This document shows positions 30,313 to 39,917 of a stretch of 64,000 bases of DNA, piece after piece. The notes under the pieces were generated by a model, which searched no databases, was not told the DNA's origin, and saw only the letters and a list, made by a program, of their open reading frames with translations. Every line of letters begins with the position of its first letter. Positions within the stretch are counted from its first letter, which is position 1. This DNA is from RPQJ01 sp963778185 (lineage in GTDB: Bacteria > Pseudomonadota > Gammaproteobacteria > Steroidobacterales > Steroidobacteraceae), in contig CAVZTF010000005.1 in assembly GCA_963778185.1 (NCBI GenBank), positions 58,414 to 122,413 on the forward strand. Reading direction: 5' to 3'. A program made the position numbers and the translations under genes.

Positions 30313-30995
30313 CGGCCAGGGTGCAGTTGCTGGTCTCGGAGTGGTGCGCACCCTGCCGGGGCGCCGAGGAAGTCTGGCAGCAGGTGGCGCGGCAGAAGGC
30401 GATCGCCTTCGAAGTACTCGACGTGGGCCAGCGCGAGGGCCGCGCGATCGTCGCCCGGATCGGCCTGAAGACCGTTCCCGCGACGGTCGTCGACGGCACG
30501 CTCCGTCACGTCGGCGTGCCCACGCTCGCGCAAGCCCTCGCATTCGTCTCCACGGCGCCGGACAAGGCCGCGGGCGCCTCGCAATACGTCGGGATGACCC
30601 TCGGTCCGACGAGCCGATGGGCCATTGCCGCCGCGGCGGTCTACCTCGCGCTGGCCGGCACGGCCCTGGTGTTCGGCGGCGGCATCGCTGGCGACCCTCC
30701 ATGGCGAGCTTCCGCCCTGCACGCCTTCGGCCTCGGCTTCGCGGCCTTCGTCGTCTTCGGGCTCGGCGAGCACATGCTGCCACGCTTCACCGACGCACCG
30801 ATCCGCGGCGGCGGGATCGCGTGGTTGCAACAGGGCCTCGGCCACGCCGGCACGCTCCTGTTGATCGGAGGACTGGCCGCCGAGCAGCGGGCGGTGGCCC
30901 TCGCCGGCGGAACGCTCGCGTGGGGTGCGTTCGCGATCTTCGCGGGCCGGCTGCTTCCGCTGTTGCGGCGCGAGGACACTCGCGGGTTTCACTGA
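30309..30995 (+). CDS. Thioredoxin-like domain fused to heme-copper-like membrane helices
   Basis: 228 aa. The first 75 residues form a thioredoxin/glutaredoxin-like domain (LLVSEWCAPCRGAEEVW with the WCAPC redox pair, and the cis-proline segment LKTVPATVVDG). The rest has about four membrane helices including SALHAFGLGFAAFVVFGLGEHMLPRF, a relative of the small membrane protein at 29467. ATG 30309 overlaps the lipoyl-protein stop. The fusion suggests thiol-disulfide exchange with the lipoyl carrier tied to a membrane heme or copper site; function unknown. Confidence 0.75.
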   Translation: MTARVQLLVSEWCAPCRGAEEVWQQVARQKAIAFEVLDVGQREGRAIVARIGLKTVPATVVDGTLRHVGVPTLAQALAFVSTAPDKAAGASQYVGMTLGPTSRWAIAAAAVYLALAGTALVFGGGIAGDPPWRASALHAFGLGFAAFVVFGLGEHMLPRFTDAPIRGGGIAWLQQGLGHAGTLLLIGGLAAEQRAVALAGGTLAWGAFAIFAGRLLPLLRREDTRGFH

Positions 30996-31058
30996 CGCCT
31001 CCTCCCGCGTCCGCCGCTAGCATGTGGGGAGCCCCCCTGGAGCCAGCGAGGCACCGCC

Positions 31059-33107
31059 ATGTGGTTCATCGCAAGATCCCTCGTCGTCCTGGCGGTCCTC
31101 GCGATCGCCGGCTGTGGCGGCGGCGACTCGCCGGGCTCGAGCAAGCCGCCGATCGTCGTCAACAGCCTGCTCGACTCCGTGTCGCCGCCGGCCGGGACAG
31201 TCACGCTGCGCTCGGCCCTCGCGACCGCCGAGTCGGGCCAACCCATCGGGTTCGACGCCAGCCTCGACGGCGGCACCATCGCACTCTCGATCGTTGCGGA
31301 CGAGCACACCCTGCTGAAGGGTGAAGTCATGGGCATCCGGGACGAGCCGAGCGGGCCCGTCTCCTACCTCGTCGGCTATTTCGACCGCGACTACGGGCGC
31401 TCGGCGCTGGTCGCGCGCAAGAACGTCGTCATCGACGCCTCCACGCTACCGTCGGGCATCACGATCGCCTGGACCGGCGGAACGCAGCCCGCGGCACGGG
31501 TCCTCGCCGTCGAAGGCAACCTCGCGCTGGTCAACGTCGCGATCACCGGCGGGCGCAGCGTCGCGGAGGACATCTCCACCGGCGACCCGGACGACCAGCC
31601 CTGGACCCTGGCTCGCGGCGGCGCGATCGCGGTGTGGGGCGTGGCGCGTCTCGTGGACTGCCGCCTCCACGACAACCACGTGCAAGGCGACTTCGACTCG
31701 TCGCGAGACCGTGGGGCGTTCGGCGGCGCGGTGTATGCCGACATCGTGGACATGGAAGGCTGCATCGTGAGCGGCAACTCGGCGCTCGGGGGCGGCGCGG
31801 CGGGCGGCGGCGTGTACTCGGTCGGCGGCGCCGGCCACGACCGCACCACCTCGACGATCGACAGTTCGACCATTACCGGCAATCGCATCAGCGGCCTGTT
31901 CACCTATGGCGGCGGTGTGTTCTCCGACGGCGGCAGCATCGGCAACCGGAAGACCCTGCGCATCAGCAACAGCACCGTCGCGCGCAATCTCGTCGAGCCC
32001 GCGCCGGGCCTCCCCCCGTTCCTGCTCGCGATGGGTTACTGGCGCGGCGGCGGCGTCTACATGTCGAACGGCTACCTAGAGATCGAGGCCTGCACGATCG
32101 TCGAGAACGAGGTGCGGGGCGTGCCGCGCACCGACAGCCTCGGCCGGCGCAATCTCGCGGGCGGCGTCGCCGCCACGGTCGGCAATGCGCACGCGACCGA
32201 GCACTTGATCCTCGGTCATTCGATCGTCGCCGGAAACACCGTCGAGGAAATCGGCGGCAGCCGCTACGCGCACGATATTTTCACGGGCTCCCTGTTCTAC
32301 TTCCGCAGTGCCGGACACAACCGGCTCGGCGTGCTCGACTTCAGCCAGATGCTGGTGCCGGTCGGTGAATCGGGCTGGGCGTCGCTGAGCCGCAAGCATT
32401 ACCCGCAGGCGGGCGACGAGGACGGCGTCGGCGTCGCCGACGTGCTCGATCTCACGGGCGGCGTCGTGCATTCGACGTCGATCCTGTCGGTGGGCGTCGG
32501 GGCCGGCGAACACGCCGTGCTGCATTACGCCCCGCGCGATAGTGCACTGGGCCAGGTGCCGGCGTCGCGCTACGAGGTCGCGGAGACCCTGGCCGAGTAC
32601 GCCATGGCTTCGGGCGCCACCGACGACTTCCTGGAGATCGTGCTCGGGCGCATCGAGACCCGCTATGCCCTGCCCGGCTTCGCCGCCGGCTTCACCGGGG
32701 ACTTCGAGGCCTTCCTGCAGAACGCCGACTCGGACCCCGACACGGCCGGCATCCAGCCGTACCGGACGCCGTCGGGAAGTCCCATCCTCACGCTTGCGGC
32801 CACGCAGTTCTTCGGACCGGCCGAGACCTGGCCAAGGGAACTCGAGAACCACCCGTACATCGAGTTCTGGCACCGGCTGGACAACGCACTGGCGGTCGCC
32901 GGCGTCCCCGGCATGGGACAGCAGATGCTCGGCGACGAGGCCTGGCGGACTCTCTTCACCAGCGGCTCCCTTGCGGAGAACCCGGGCATTCGAATCACGG
33001 TCAGCACGCAGCCACGACTCAGCGTCCAGCGCATGTCCGTGGACCAGCTCGGGGTCGCCCGGCCCGCAAGCGGCCCCGGCGACATCGGGGCCATCGAGGC
33101 ACCTTGA
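31059..33107 (+). CDS. Secreted lipoprotein with right-handed beta-helix (choice-of-anchor Q-like)
   Basis: 682 aa. Lipoprotein signal peptide with lipobox LAIAGC near residue 20. The middle (about 130-450) has parallel beta-helix features: repeated short-turn hydrophobic strands such as ALVNVAITGGRSV, MEGCIVSGNSALGGG, STIDSSTITGNRISG and RISNSTVARNLVE, as in polymorphic outer-membrane proteins and polysaccharide lyases. The C-terminal 200 residues are not recognised. Likely outer-membrane or surface located; no catalytic residues can be assigned. Confidence 0.75.
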   Translation: MWFIARSLVVLAVLAIAGCGGGDSPGSSKPPIVVNSLLDSVSPPAGTVTLRSALATAESGQPIGFDASLDGGTIALSIVADEHTLLKGEVMGIRDEPSGPVSYLVGYFDRDYGRSALVARKNVVIDASTLPSGITIAWTGGTQPAARVLAVEGNLALVNVAITGGRSVAEDISTGDPDDQPWTLARGGAIAVWGVARLVDCRLHDNHVQGDFDSSRDRGAFGGAVYADIVDMEGCIVSGNSALGGGAAGGGVYSVGGAGHDRTTSTIDSSTITGNRISGLFTYGGGVFSDGGSIGNRKTLRISNSTVARNLVEPAPGLPPFLLAMGYWRGGGVYMSNGYLEIEACTIVENEVRGVPRTDSLGRRNLAGGVAATVGNAHATEHLILGHSIVAGNTVEEIGGSRYAHDIFTGSLFYFRSAGHNRLGVLDFSQMLVPVGESGWASLSRKHYPQAGDEDGVGVADVLDLTGGVVHSTSILSVGVGAGEHAVLHYAPRDSALGQVPASRYEVAETLAEYAMASGATDDFLEIVLGRIETRYALPGFAAGFTGDFEAFLQNADSDPDTAGIQPYRTPSGSPILTLAATQFFGPAETWPRELENHPYIEFWHRLDNALAVAGVPGMGQQMLGDEAWRTLFTSGSLAENPGIRITVSTQPRLSVQRMSVDQLGVARPASGPGDIGAIEAP

Positions 33108-33128
33108 TCGCCAGCGGGTTGGCGGAGA

Positions 33129-34542
33129 CTACGTGCGCGAGCGGATGAAGACGAAGTAGGCGAGCAGCAGGCCTGCGATGAGCCAGGACATCCAGCGCAC
33201 ATCGCGGAGTCGGCCACCGAGCACCTTGACCACCGGGTAGCTGATGAAGCCGAGCGCAAGCCCGTCCGCGATCGAATAGCTGAGCGGAATGCCCAGCAGC
33301 ACGAGAAACGACGGCAACAGCTCGGTGAAGTCATCCCAGGCGAGGTGCGCGACGTTGCGCAGCATCATCGCGCCGACCAGCACGAGCGCGCGGTGCGGTG
33401 ACCGGCGCATAACCGCCCAGCATCGCGATCACCGGGCTGAAGAACAGCGCGAGCAGGAACAGCCCCGCGACCGTGACGGCCGTGAGCCCCGTACGGCCGC
33501 CCTGCTCCACGCCGGTCGCGCTCTCGATGTAGCTCGTCACCGTGCTCGTGCCCAGGCAGGCGCCGGCAACGGTGCCGACCGCGTCTGATACGAAGGCCTG
33601 CCGGGCGCGAGGCAGGCGGCCGTCCCGCAGCAGGCCCGCCTGCTGCGCCACGCCCACCAGCGTCCCGACCGTGTCGAAGAACACCATGAAGAGGAAGATC
33701 GCGATGAACGGGGCCATGGCCGCCGACAGGGCCCCGCGCAGGTCCATCTTGAAGAGTGTCGGCTCGAGCGACGGCGGCGGAGCCACCAGGTGCTCCGCGA
33801 TGTGAAAGCGCTGCACGAGCGCCGAGTCGGTGACCAGCGGCGAGTTCGCCACGGCCTCGCCGAGGTGCGGCAGTGAGAGCTTGATCACGACGGCCAGCGC
33901 GCCCGCCGCGAGGATGCCCCACAGGATCGAGCCGCGCACGCGTCGTGCGTACAGGCCCGCGGCGACCATCAGGCCGACGAAGAAGACCACGAGATCCGGC
34001 GAGGCGAAATGCGGGTTCAATTTCACGGCCGTTCCCGGATCCTTGAGCACCAGCCCGGCGTTCTGCAGGCCGATGAAGGCGATGAACAGCCCGATGCCGC
34101 CTGCGATCGCGTGCTTCATGCTCGGGCTGATCGAGTTCATCACGGCCTCGCGCGCGCCCACCAGCGACAGCGCCAGGAACAGTACGCCCGAGATGAACAC
34201 CGCACCGAGCGCGGTCGCCCATGGCACGGCCGCCCCGGCCGCCGCCGCGGCTGGAATCGCGGAAAAGACGAAGAAGAAGTTCTCGCCCATGCCGGGCGCC
34301 TGCGCGATCGGGTAGCGCGCGTAGAGGCCCATGATGACCGAGGCCAGCGCCGCCGCGAGGCAGGTCGCGGTCGTGATCGCGCCGAAGTCCATGCCCGTGG
34401 GCTGGCCGAACATCACCCCGGACAGCACCGCCGGCTGCACGAAGATGATGTACGACATGGTGAGGAACGTCGTCAGGCCGGCGACGAGCTCCGTCCGCAC
34501 CGTGGTGCCATTCTCGCGTAGGCGAAACAATCGTTCGAGCAT
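33129..34542 (-). CDS. NCS2-family purine/xanthine-uracil permease (AzgA-like; frameshift as read)
   Basis: About 470 residues when joined. From ATG 34542 the protein has the AzgA/GhxP pattern: ELVAGLTTFLTMSYIIFVQP, QAPGMGENFFFVF, NSISPSMKHAIAGGIGLFIAFIGLQNAG and FFDTVGTLVGVA. After GGYAPVTAP the frame is broken by one surplus base in a GCGCGCG repeat near 33385-33393, and the last 88 residues (LVLVGAMMLRNVAHLAWDD onward) continue in another frame. Imports adenine, guanine or hypoxanthine with protons in relatives. The break is probably an assembly error. Confidence 0.85.
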
Positions 34543-34741
34543 GAAGGTCGGCGTGAAGACCGAGGCGGCCTGCGGTCAACATAGATTGGCCCGGCACGGC
34601 CGCAATACGGACAACGCGCAGGCGCGCTCCGGGTAAACGCAGCCTTGCAGGGCGTCGGCAGCGCTTGCGAGCCGGTTTTGATTACACTGGCGCCACGTCA
34701 CTGGCGCCGGGCCGGTTCCGCCCGGCGGGGAGCGTTGTCCC

Positions 34742-36022
34742 GTGCGGCTGCCATCCGATCACCCCTTGCGCGTCACCTTGAACGACGAGGCGCATGCACG
34801 CCCGCCGGAGGTGATCAGCGCCCCGCTGCGATTGACGTTCCTGGCCCTGTACTCCGACGCTGCCCAGCGCGAGCGCGAGTGGGAGCACGTGCGCGCGCTC
34901 GCGCGCCGCTTCGATGGCACGCCGCCGCCGCAAGCCTCGCACTACAGTGCGGACCTCGGGCCCTTCCGCATGACGTGGGAACGACACTCGGAGTTCACGC
35001 GCTACATGTTCATCGTCGCCGGGCTGAGCGACGATCCGTACGAGGCGACCGCGCTGCAGGCGGTGCCGGACGACTGGCTGGCGCAGCTGCCGGGCCAGTT
35101 GATGGTTGCGACCCACGCGACGCTGTTGCCCGCTTCGCCGTATGCCCTGGACCCCGAGGCACTCGCGACCCGGTATTTCGCCGGCAACGTCCTCGTCGGC
35201 GCCGGCATCGGCGGCGGCTCCGCAATCGCGCTCACGGATTTCCGCATCCGCGACGGCTTCAGCCGATTGCTCGTGTTCGACCATGGAATGACGCCACGCC
35301 AGGCCGGCCGCATGATGCAGCGGCTGCTCGAAATCGACACCTACCGGCTCATGGCCCTGCTCGCCCTGCCGGTGGCGCAGGGGCTCGCGCCCTGGCTCAC
35401 GAGCGCGGAACGCGAGCTCGCCCAGATCACCACGCAGCTGGTGGAGTCGCAGGAGGTGGACGAGCCCGTCCTGCTCGATCGCCTGACGCGGCTCGAGGCC
35501 GAGATCGAGAGCCGCGAATCCGCCCACCATTACCGCTTCACGGCGGCAGAGGCCTACCACGAGCTCGTGCAGCGGCGAATCGAGGAATTGCGGGAGGCGC
35601 GCCTGCCGGGCCTGCAGACGTTCCAGGAGTTCACCGAGCGACGACTCGCGCCGGCGATGAACACCTGCCGCTCCGTGTCGGCCCGCCTCGAGTCGTTGTC
35701 GCAGCGCGTTGCGCGCGCCACGCAGCTGCTCTCGACGCGCGTGGACGTTTCACGCGAGCGCCAGAACCAGCAGGTGCTCGAGACGATGAACCGGCGCGCG
35801 GCGGCGCAGTTGCGGCTGCAGCAGACCGTCGAGGGGCTGTCGGCCGCGGCCATCACCTACTACGTCGTCGGCCTCGTCGGCTACGTCGCCAAGGGCCTGC
35901 ACTCGGCCGGGTGGCCGGTGAACGTCGAGCTGGCGATGGCGCTCAGCATCCCGGTGGTGGCGCTCGCGACGATCCTCGGCGTGCGCCACGTCCGCAGGGT
36001 GGTGACGCAGGCGGTCCGCTAG
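34742..36022 (+). CDS. DUF3422 family membrane protein
   Basis: 426 aa with a GTG start. The N-terminal LPSDHPLRVTLNDEAHARPPE is the hallmark of DUF3422 proteins; a long helical region follows (about 195-370) with coiled-coil character, then two C-terminal membrane helices (AAITYYVVGLVGYVAKGL and ELAMALSIPVVALATILGV). Function unknown in all members. Its TAG overlaps the TAG of the convergent PEP-CTERM gene (CTAG). Confidence 0.88.
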   Translation: MRLPSDHPLRVTLNDEAHARPPEVISAPLRLTFLALYSDAAQREREWEHVRALARRFDGTPPPQASHYSADLGPFRMTWERHSEFTRYMFIVAGLSDDPYEATALQAVPDDWLAQLPGQLMVATHATLLPASPYALDPEALATRYFAGNVLVGAGIGGGSAIALTDFRIRDGFSRLLVFDHGMTPRQAGRMMQRLLEIDTYRLMALLALPVAQGLAPWLTSAERELAQITTQLVESQEVDEPVLLDRLTRLEAEIESRESAHHYRFTAAEAYHELVQRRIEELREARLPGLQTFQEFTERRLAPAMNTCRSVSARLESLSQRVARATQLLSTRVDVSRERQNQQVLETMNRRAAAQLRLQQTVEGLSAAAITYYVVGLVGYVAKGLHSAGWPVNVELAMALSIPVVALATILGVRHVRRVVTQAVR

Positions 36023-36732
36023 GTGGCCGGCGGCCTGCGTCGGACCAGCGCGAAGCCGGCCAGGCCGAGACCGAGCAGCAGCAGGCTTCCAGGCTCCGGA
36101 ACGTACTCGCGGAAGCCAGTCACCAGCCCCTGGTTGTCGAATCCAGTGCCGAAGTTGTGCCAGCGGCTGAACGGAGCCGTCGCGCCATCCCCGAAATTGC
36201 CGGGACCGAGCGCGGCGAAGAACGGGCCGGGGTGGCCGAGCGGGACGCCGTTGAGGCGGATGTCGAGCAGCAGGTTGCCCTGCGCCGGATCGTAGAAGAA
36301 GGGCTTGCCGCCGATGGCGAATTCGCTGCCCGTCAACGAGAACCCGCCCACCAGTGTCGTGAAGAGCTGCGGATCGGCGCCGAGGTTGTCGTCGAAGGAC
36401 CACTGGCTGATCTCGTTGACGCCGTGACTGGTCACCGACAGGTAGATCTCGAGGGTTCCCGGCAGTATCGGTGCCTGGCCGTTGCCACTGACGTAGAACA
36501 CCAGTTCCTTGATCGAGAGTGGACCGGAAAAGGCGCCCGCCCCGTAGACCTGCTGGTACCGGTTGCTCTCGTGGCCGTAGTACTCCGGCAACGTCCCGAA
36601 CGGAAATGCGTTCTGGCCTTCGCCGTAGGCCTGGGGATCCCCGACCACCAGTTCATGCTTCAATGCGCCGGCCTGCGCATCGGCGACGAAGACCAGGGCC
36701 ACGAGGGGCATCAGCCACAAACCGTTCTTCAT
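36019..36732 (-). CDS. PEP-CTERM sorting domain-containing secreted protein
   Basis: 237 aa. Signal peptide (GLWLMPLVALVFVADAQA), a beta-rich body, and the C-terminal VPEPGSLLLLGLGLAGFALVRRR: the PEP motif, a hydrophobic helix and a basic tail, read by exosortase/archaeosortase-type systems. ATG 36732 gives the signal peptide directly, with AAGGA upstream. No exosortase gene is in the window. Proteins of this class are exported to the cell surface or extracellular polymer matrix. Confidence 0.88.
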   Translation of the reverse strand: MKNGLWLMPLVALVFVADAQAGALKHELVVGDPQAYGEGQNAFPFGTLPEYYGHESNRYQQVYGAGAFSGPLSIKELVFYVSGNGQAPILPGTLEIYLSVTSHGVNEISQWSFDDNLGADPQLFTTLVGGFSLTGSEFAIGGKPFFYDPAQGNLLLDIRLNGVPLGHPGPFFAALGPGNFGDGATAPFSRWHNFGTGFDNQGLVTGFREYVPEPGSLLLLGLGLAGFALVRRRPPAT

Positions 36733-36836
36733 ATCGATCCTTCGCCGATCACGCGGGTATGACACGCAGTCTCGAGCATCCTATCGGCTTGGCGTCGGCG
36801 ACCATGTGAACCACGTCTCACACTCCCGCCGGCTGA

Positions 36837-37184
36837 TCAGTCGTCGTCGCGGCGGCCGGTCGACTTTCGACGTTCCTGCCCCGCGAACCAGACTGAGCGG
36901 GTCGAACCCGAGTGGAACCTGCGTTCGTCGTCGCTGTCCCTCCGGTCGGGGGATTTCTTGCCGAAGCGGCACTGGCACTGCATGGGCGTGCTGCAATTGG
37001 CGAGGGGCAGCTTCGGAGCCTTGGCGATCAGGACCTGGCTGCCGAGGAGTCCCCGAACTTCCGGGCAGCAGGCGCCCGAGGCAACGATCGTCACGCCGGC
37101 GTAACCCGTGGTACCGGCGCCTTGCCGCTGGGTGGACTGGGGTCGGGACGGTTCCTTGTTCCGCACTGTGCTCGCTCGGTGCAT
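36837..37184 (-). CDS. Small Cys/Arg-rich hypothetical protein
   Basis: 115 aa from ATG 37184. The C-terminal 80 residues carry a pattern I have seen in uncharacterised proteobacterial proteins: TIVASGACCPEVRGLLG, then KAPKLPLANC, CQCRFGKKSPDRR and DDERR. Paired cysteines followed by basic DRR/ERR repeats suggest a metal- or nucleic-acid-binding small protein, but this is inference. The open frame continues upstream to 37457 without protein-like content. Four antisense frames overlap it and none looks real. Confidence 0.5.
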   Translation of the reverse strand: MHRASTVRNKEPSRPQSTQRQGAGTTGYAGVTIVASGACCPEVRGLLGSQVLIAKAPKLPLANCSTPMQCQCRFGKKSPDRRDSDDERRFHSGSTRSVWFAGQERRKSTGRRDDD

Positions 37185-37526
37185 GGACGTTGAGCCAGTG
37201 TTCCCAATCGGGCCGGCGGGGTCTGTGATCCAGGTCCGGGAAATCCGTCGGCTCACCTGGTCGAGCGCCAATCGTCCCAGCGACGACCAAGCCCCATCCT
37301 TCGATCCTGGGCGATGTAGCGGGACCCCGTGTCCATGGCGCTGCCTTCCTGTCGACGTTGCTGCACGCGCCGATCGCCTTGCGCCGGCGAGTCGCTGCGG
37401 CGCTCCGGCGGCGCTGCATCGCTGGATGGCTTCTTTTCCACGGTGCGGACAGGTCACGACTGAGGGCTGATGTGCATATGCAGCAAGAATTGCGCCAGCG
37501 CAGCGGACATCAATATGTTCAATGAC
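37185..37526. other. Non-coding or unassigned stretch
   Basis: 342 nt between the small Cys/Arg-rich gene and the stop of the FkbM gene. Open frames here have no protein-like composition. No hairpin with a T-tract and no known RNA motif was seen; it may hold the small gene's promoter. Confidence 0.4.
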
Positions 37527-38417
37527 TTAGCTGAACCGAGCCGTCATGCTGGTCTGCGGACTGCCTAGTTTGCCGACACCCTGACGAGTCCGGGATTCAA
37601 GAGGGGCTCGAGGTTCCGACTTTCGGATGTTGCGAATGATGACCGTGTTGCCCCGAATGCTCCGTTCGAAGGTATACCCGGCCAGCGCCCCCTCGAGCGC
37701 CTGCGCACAACCTGGACGGAAGCGATCGTGCAGTTCGATCAGCAGCGCGCCGACCCGCCCGATCCACGACTCGGAGTTGAGCAGCACCTCGATCTCCGAG
37801 CCCTCAATGTCGATCTTCAAGACGTCTACATATTGCAGCCCCAGCTGCTGCATCAGCTGCGGAATCGACACTGCCTGGATGCCGTCACCCTGCTCCGCAA
37901 CCTCGACGACTCTGAATCCCCAGGTCTCGGCACCTGGGTTCACGATACGCAGCGTGGTGGAGTGCCCCCACAGGCCAGCCCGCATGGGCGTGATGTTGGC
38001 ATACCCCCGCACGTTTCCAAGCAATAACCGGAAGTTGCTCGATTCCGGCTCGATCGCCACGATCCTGGCGTCAGGGTATCGATTGGCCAGCATCACTGAC
38101 GTCAGGCCGATGTGAGCTCCCGCGTCGATGATCGTCCTGGGGTTGATGCCATCGATGTCGTACTCGCGAGTGACGAACACTTCGTCGTACACATCCTGAT
38201 CGGCCGTGCCGGGCCGGATGCGGATGGCCGACCGCACGTTGGCCCGCCGCGCCTTGACGACATAGAGTTCCGGATGCCTCAACAGGCTCAGGTAGCCAAT
38301 GCATGCGCTGGTGAGCCCGAATCGACGTCGACACCAGCTCATGCAGCGCCAGTGCGCGGGACTCACCCAGCGCTTGGCCATGCGCTTGACCAGCCTGAGG
38401 GACACTACGGCTTGCAT
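37527..38417 (-). CDS. FkbM family methyltransferase
   Basis: 296 aa SAM-dependent methyltransferase. The FkbM core is clear: TIIDAGAHIGLTSVMLANRYPDARIVAIEPE (motif I and the acidic residue after it), then VDVLKIDIEGSEIEVLLNS and ALLIELHDRF. Members O-methylate sugars in polysaccharides or natural products. Target not evident; the divergent beta-helix protein may be part of the same surface-polysaccharide function, which is inference. Slightly lower GC than neighbours. Confidence 0.88.
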   Translation of the reverse strand: MQAVVSLRLVKRMAKRWVSPAHWRCMSWCRRRFGLTSACIGYLSLLRHPELYVVKARRANVRSAIRIRPGTADQDVYDEVFVTREYDIDGINPRTIIDAGAHIGLTSVMLANRYPDARIVAIEPESSNFRLLLGNVRGYANITPMRAGLWGHSTTLRIVNPGAETWGFRVVEVAEQGDGIQAVSIPQLMQQLGLQYVDVLKIDIEGSEIEVLLNSESWIGRVGALLIELHDRFRPGCAQALEGALAGYTFERSIRGNTVIIRNIRKSEPRAPLESRTRQGVGKLGSPQTSMTARFS

Positions 38418-38582
38418 GCTCGGTTCACCGGCCGCTGGAATCGCCTCGAGATGCCCACTCCCGCGAGCACGCAGGGCGTGCAGCGCAAGCGAGGACTCCC
38501 GTGTTTTCTTGCTTATACTCCGGTTGCCTGGCGCCGTGTCAATGGTACCGCCGCTGGCATACGTCGGCTTTGGTACTGCAGG

Positions 38583-39917
38583 ATGTTCACCAGATCGACG
38601 ATTCGCAGGGGTGCCTTCCTGGCTCGACTGATGTCGATTGCCGTGCTGCCCGTTCCGGCCGTGTCCTCAGGCAGCGATTTTCCGCGGCCGTTCGATGTCG
38701 GCGCCACCTACAGCCGCTCCCTGTATGTCGATGCTTCTGCGCGACCCGACGGCAATGGCGGAAAGGACGCTGCGTTCCAGACGATCGCGGCGGCCCTGGG
38801 GAAGGCGCAGCCCGGAACCCGGGTCATCGTCGCGGCCGGCCGATACGGCGCGATCGGAACGGTGGTCAATCTGCAGGGCACGGCCCAAGCGCCCATTGCA
38901 CTCGTCGGCGATGGCGAGGTCATCATCGAAGCGAACGGGAGCAGCGTTGCGCTGCACCTCGTCGACCCGCGTTACGTGGTCATCGAAGGCATCACCATCC
39001 GCGACGCGGTGCCCCATGGAATGAACATCGATGACGGCGGCTCGTACGCGTCCCCGGCCAGCCACGTCGTATTGCGCAACCTGTCGTTCAGCCGGATCGG
39101 CAATGGTGGGAACAACGACTGCCTCAAGATGTCCGGCGTCGACCACTTCTACGTCGAAAGCAGCCGCTTCACGGGCTGCAATCAGGGTGAGGCCATCGAC
39201 ATGGTCGGGTGCCACGACGGGGTCATCACCGGGAACACGTTCGCCGACATGCCCGGGAGCGCCGTGCAGACCAAGGGCGGCAGCGCGGACGTACTGGTTC
39301 ACGGCAACCGCTTCACGGGAATCGCGCAGCGGGCCATCAACGCCGGCGGGTCGACCGGCAAGCCCTACTTCCGGCCGATCGACGCCGGGCACGAGGCTGA
39401 GCGCATCCAGATCGTTGCGAACCTCATCGAGGCCAGCGGAAGCACGCCGGTCACTTTCTCCGGCTGCGATGCCTGTGTGTTCGCAAACAACACGATCGTC
39501 GATCCCGGCGACCATGTCGCTCGGATCGTCGAGGAAAACAGGACGCGCGTACCCGGAGCCGGTGGATACTTCATCAACAACATCATCGTCTTCGAAGCGT
39601 CAGGCAGGCGCAGCTACGTGGACGTGGGCAGCGGAGCGAGGGCGGCGACGTTCACCTTCGGCTGGAACCTCTGGCACGCGCTCGACGACCCATCCTTCGC
39701 CGGTCCCGTCTACAGCGACGGTTTGCCTGCCGAGCAGAATTCGATCGTCGGCCAGGATCCGCGCCTGGATTCCAGCCTGCGTCCACTGGCGACCAGCCCT
39801 GTGCTTGCCGCCGGCAGGGCGGTGCCGCGTGGCATTGCCGGGGATTTCGAGCGCAGGGAATACGGCAGCCCACCGACCATTGGGGCCTTCGCGCAGCCCT
39901 GGACGGACGTTCCCTAG
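38583..39917 (+). CDS. Secreted right-handed parallel beta-helix protein
   Basis: 444 aa. N-terminal signal region (FLARLMSIAVLPVPAVSSG), then SLYVDASARPDGNGGKDAAFQTIAAAL, the typical opening of pectate-lyase-like beta-helix proteins, followed by repeat coils (YVVIEGITIRDA, VVLRNLSFSRIG, FYVESSRFTGC, GVITGNTFADM, VLVHGNRFTGI). A polysaccharide lyase or hydrolase role is possible but catalytic residues cannot be named. ATG 38583 has only weak ribosome-site support; the frame stays open far upstream as an antisense shadow. Confidence 0.8.
   Translation: MFTRSTIRRGAFLARLMSIAVLPVPAVSSGSDFPRPFDVGATYSRSLYVDASARPDGNGGKDAAFQTIAAALGKAQPGTRVIVAAGRYGAIGTVVNLQGTAQAPIALVGDGEVIIEANGSSVALHLVDPRYVVIEGITIRDAVPHGMNIDDGGSYASPASHVVLRNLSFSRIGNGGNNDCLKMSGVDHFYVESSRFTGCNQGEAIDMVGCHDGVITGNTFADMPGSAVQTKGGSADVLVHGNRFTGIAQRAINAGGSTGKPYFRPIDAGHEAERIQIVANLIEASGSTPVTFSGCDACVFANNTIVDPGDHVARIVEENRTRVPGAGGYFINNIIVFEASGRRSYVDVGSGARAATFTFGWNLWHALDDPSFAGPVYSDGLPAEQNSIVGQDPRLDSSLRPLATSPVLAAGRAVPRGIAGDFERREYGSPPTIGAFAQPWTDVP

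Noticed and set aside
36781..37419. 212-aa minus frame overlapping the small Cys/Arg-rich gene
   Set aside because: Arg/Pro-rich without pattern; the frame of the 115-aa gene has the conserved-looking residues.
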